45,917 nucleotides of DNA, from the NCBI GenBank assembly GCA_003602635.1, contig QQSJ01000061.1, forward strand, positions 1 through 45,917, read 5' to 3'. The notes under the pieces are model-generated. The model made no database searches. It was not told where the DNA came from and saw only the letters and a list, made by a program, of their open reading frames with translations. How positions within the stretch are numbered: the first letter of the stretch is position 1; the number at the start of each line of letters is the position of its first letter. Below, piece after piece: positions 44,921-45,917 of this stretch. The DNA is from Candidatus Poseidoniales archaeon (GTDB taxonomy: Archaea; Thermoplasmatota; Poseidoniia; Poseidoniales; Poseidoniaceae). Made by a program: the position numbers and the translations under genes.

Positions 44921-45917
44921 GCGAAGAAGGCTTTGTTGAGGGGGTTGAACAACCCGCTGAGGCCGAGAAAGAAGTGGAAGCACCGATCCGCCGTGCCGTC
45001 AAACGACGTGTTCCGAAGCGCCGTGGAAAGGATGGAAAGGCACGTCGTCCCAAACGTCGCCGAAAGAAGAAGCCGGCCCTTCGAGAAATCGAGGAGCTGC
45101 CTTCGTTGACGTACCTGATCGGAGGCGAACAAGCACGCTGGTTGATTCCAGCGGCGTTTGCGGCCATGCTGCTGTTGTCTGCATGGGGCGGCATCATCGA
45201 CTGGCGGCGAGAATACACCGACGTGCCCGAGGGGTTCGATGGAACGCCAAAGGAATACCACAATTGTATCGTGGTCCACAACCTGTACGGTGATCGAAAT
45301 TCGACCTCACACGACCCGTCGCATCCAGACAACATCGCGTGCTCTGAAAAGCACGGCGAGGACCCGAATTACTCCGAACTTGAATACCAAGCTTGGCTGG
45401 ATGAATTCCTGGCCAGTGTGGCCGTGGACACGGGCAACCATTCGGGTTACGTATGGACCGAGGGGGGCATCGCCACGATGGCGTACCTTGGCAGCACCAT
45501 GGGTTCGAACATGAGCGTCTACTACGACCCCGCGCCGGGCGACGAATTCAACGCCACGCACCTCGCCATTTGGAATTCCGCGACCACCGCTTTTGGTGGA
45601 GGGAACGACTCCTTCGCAGACTTGCTTCCCGGTGGAGCCAGTGCCATGTCCATGTACATCGGCGCGGGTGGAATCGTCGAAGACAAGCCGACCGGGTACA
45701 TGTGGACCGAGGTGGGCATTGGGACGATGACGTACCTGTGGGCGTTGAACGGTGCCAACATGAGCATGTACGGGGATCCAGAACCTGGTGACGTGTTTAC
45801 CGAAGCTCATCTTGGCATCTGGAACGGTGCTACGGTTGCCTTCGGCGGTGGAAACGACTCCATGGAGGATCTGCTGCCCGGCGGCGGTACGGCGTTGGCG
45901 CTCTATGTCGGAGCCAC
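44917..45917 (+). CDS. Membrane-anchored repeat protein, truncated by window end
   Basis: Own translation (not in ORF track): MSEEGFVEGVEQPAEAEKEVEAPIRRAVKRRVPKRRGKDGKARRPKRRRKKKPALREIEELPSLTYLIGGEQARWLIPAAFAAMLLLSAWGGIIDW...; overlaps upstream stop (ATGA). Confidence 0.85.
   Translation, partial: MSEEGFVEGVEQPAEAEKEVEAPIRRAVKRRVPKRRGKDGKARRPKRRRKKKPALREIEELPSLTYLIGGEQARWLIPAAFAAMLLLSAWGGIIDWRREYTDVPEGFDGTPKEYHNCIVVHNLYGDRNSTSHDPSHPDNIACSEKHGEDPNYSELEYQAWLDEFLASVAVDTGNHSGYVWTEGGIATMAYLGSTMGSNMSVYYDPAPGDEFNATHLAIWNSATTAFGGGNDSFADLLPGGASAMSMYIGAGGIVEDKPTGYMWTEVGIGTMTYLWALNGANMSMYGDPEPGDVFTEAHLGIWNGATVAFGGGNDSMEDLLPGGGTALALYVGA
45445..45917 (+). repeat. Tandem 83-aa (249-bp) repeats, at least two copies
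   Basis: GYVWTEGGIATMAYLGSTMGSNMSVYYDPAPGDEFNATHLAIWNSATTAFGGGNDSFADLLPGGASAMSMYIGAGG / GYMWTEVGIGTMTYLWALNGANMSMYGDPEPGDVFTEAHLGIWNGATVAFGGGNDSMEDLLPGGGTALALYVGA. Confidence 0.9.

Overview
The window looks like a compact, gene-dense archaeal chromosome segment. The likely source is a marine Euryarchaeota / Marine Group II (Poseidoniales-like) genome. This is inferred from gene content: GGGP synthase, L18a/LX–prefoldin alpha–FtsY order, eukaryote-like OMP decarboxylase and a NikR-like regulator, mixed with bacterial-type genes such as uvrA and rluA. No search was run. I call about 40 protein genes and one tRNA. Main blocks: (i) a nonulosonic-acid (sialic-acid-like) surface glycan cluster at 1.2-6.8 kb; (ii) pyrF; (iii) a degenerate receiver / EF-hand / tail-anchor protein at 7.8-8.7 kb; (iv) ftsY, prefoldin alpha and LX; (v) a large secreted subtilase with thrombospondin type-3-like repeats; (vi) a MamK-like actin followed by a long coiled-coil protein; (vii) GGGP synthase, an ABC exporter, and purQ with a purL carrying an N-terminal PurS-like extension; (viii) a ZIP transporter divergent from a NikR-like regulator, with inverted repeats between them; (ix) a 1,368-aa glycine-rich surface protein; (x) uvrA, an RluA-type synthase and tRNA-Arg; (xi) moeA with a fused tungstate permease-ATPase and a TupA-like binding protein; (xii) an AlkB-like integral-membrane hydroxylase; (xiii) a two-gene membrane operon whose second product carries 83-aa tandem repeats and runs off the window. 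The observations I rate highest are the pseudo-receiver/EF-hand protein, the MamK-like actin plus coiled-coil pair, the AlkB-like enzyme, and the near-universal abutting or overlapping of stop codons at convergent gene junctions. No CRISPR arrays, transposases or phage modules were seen.
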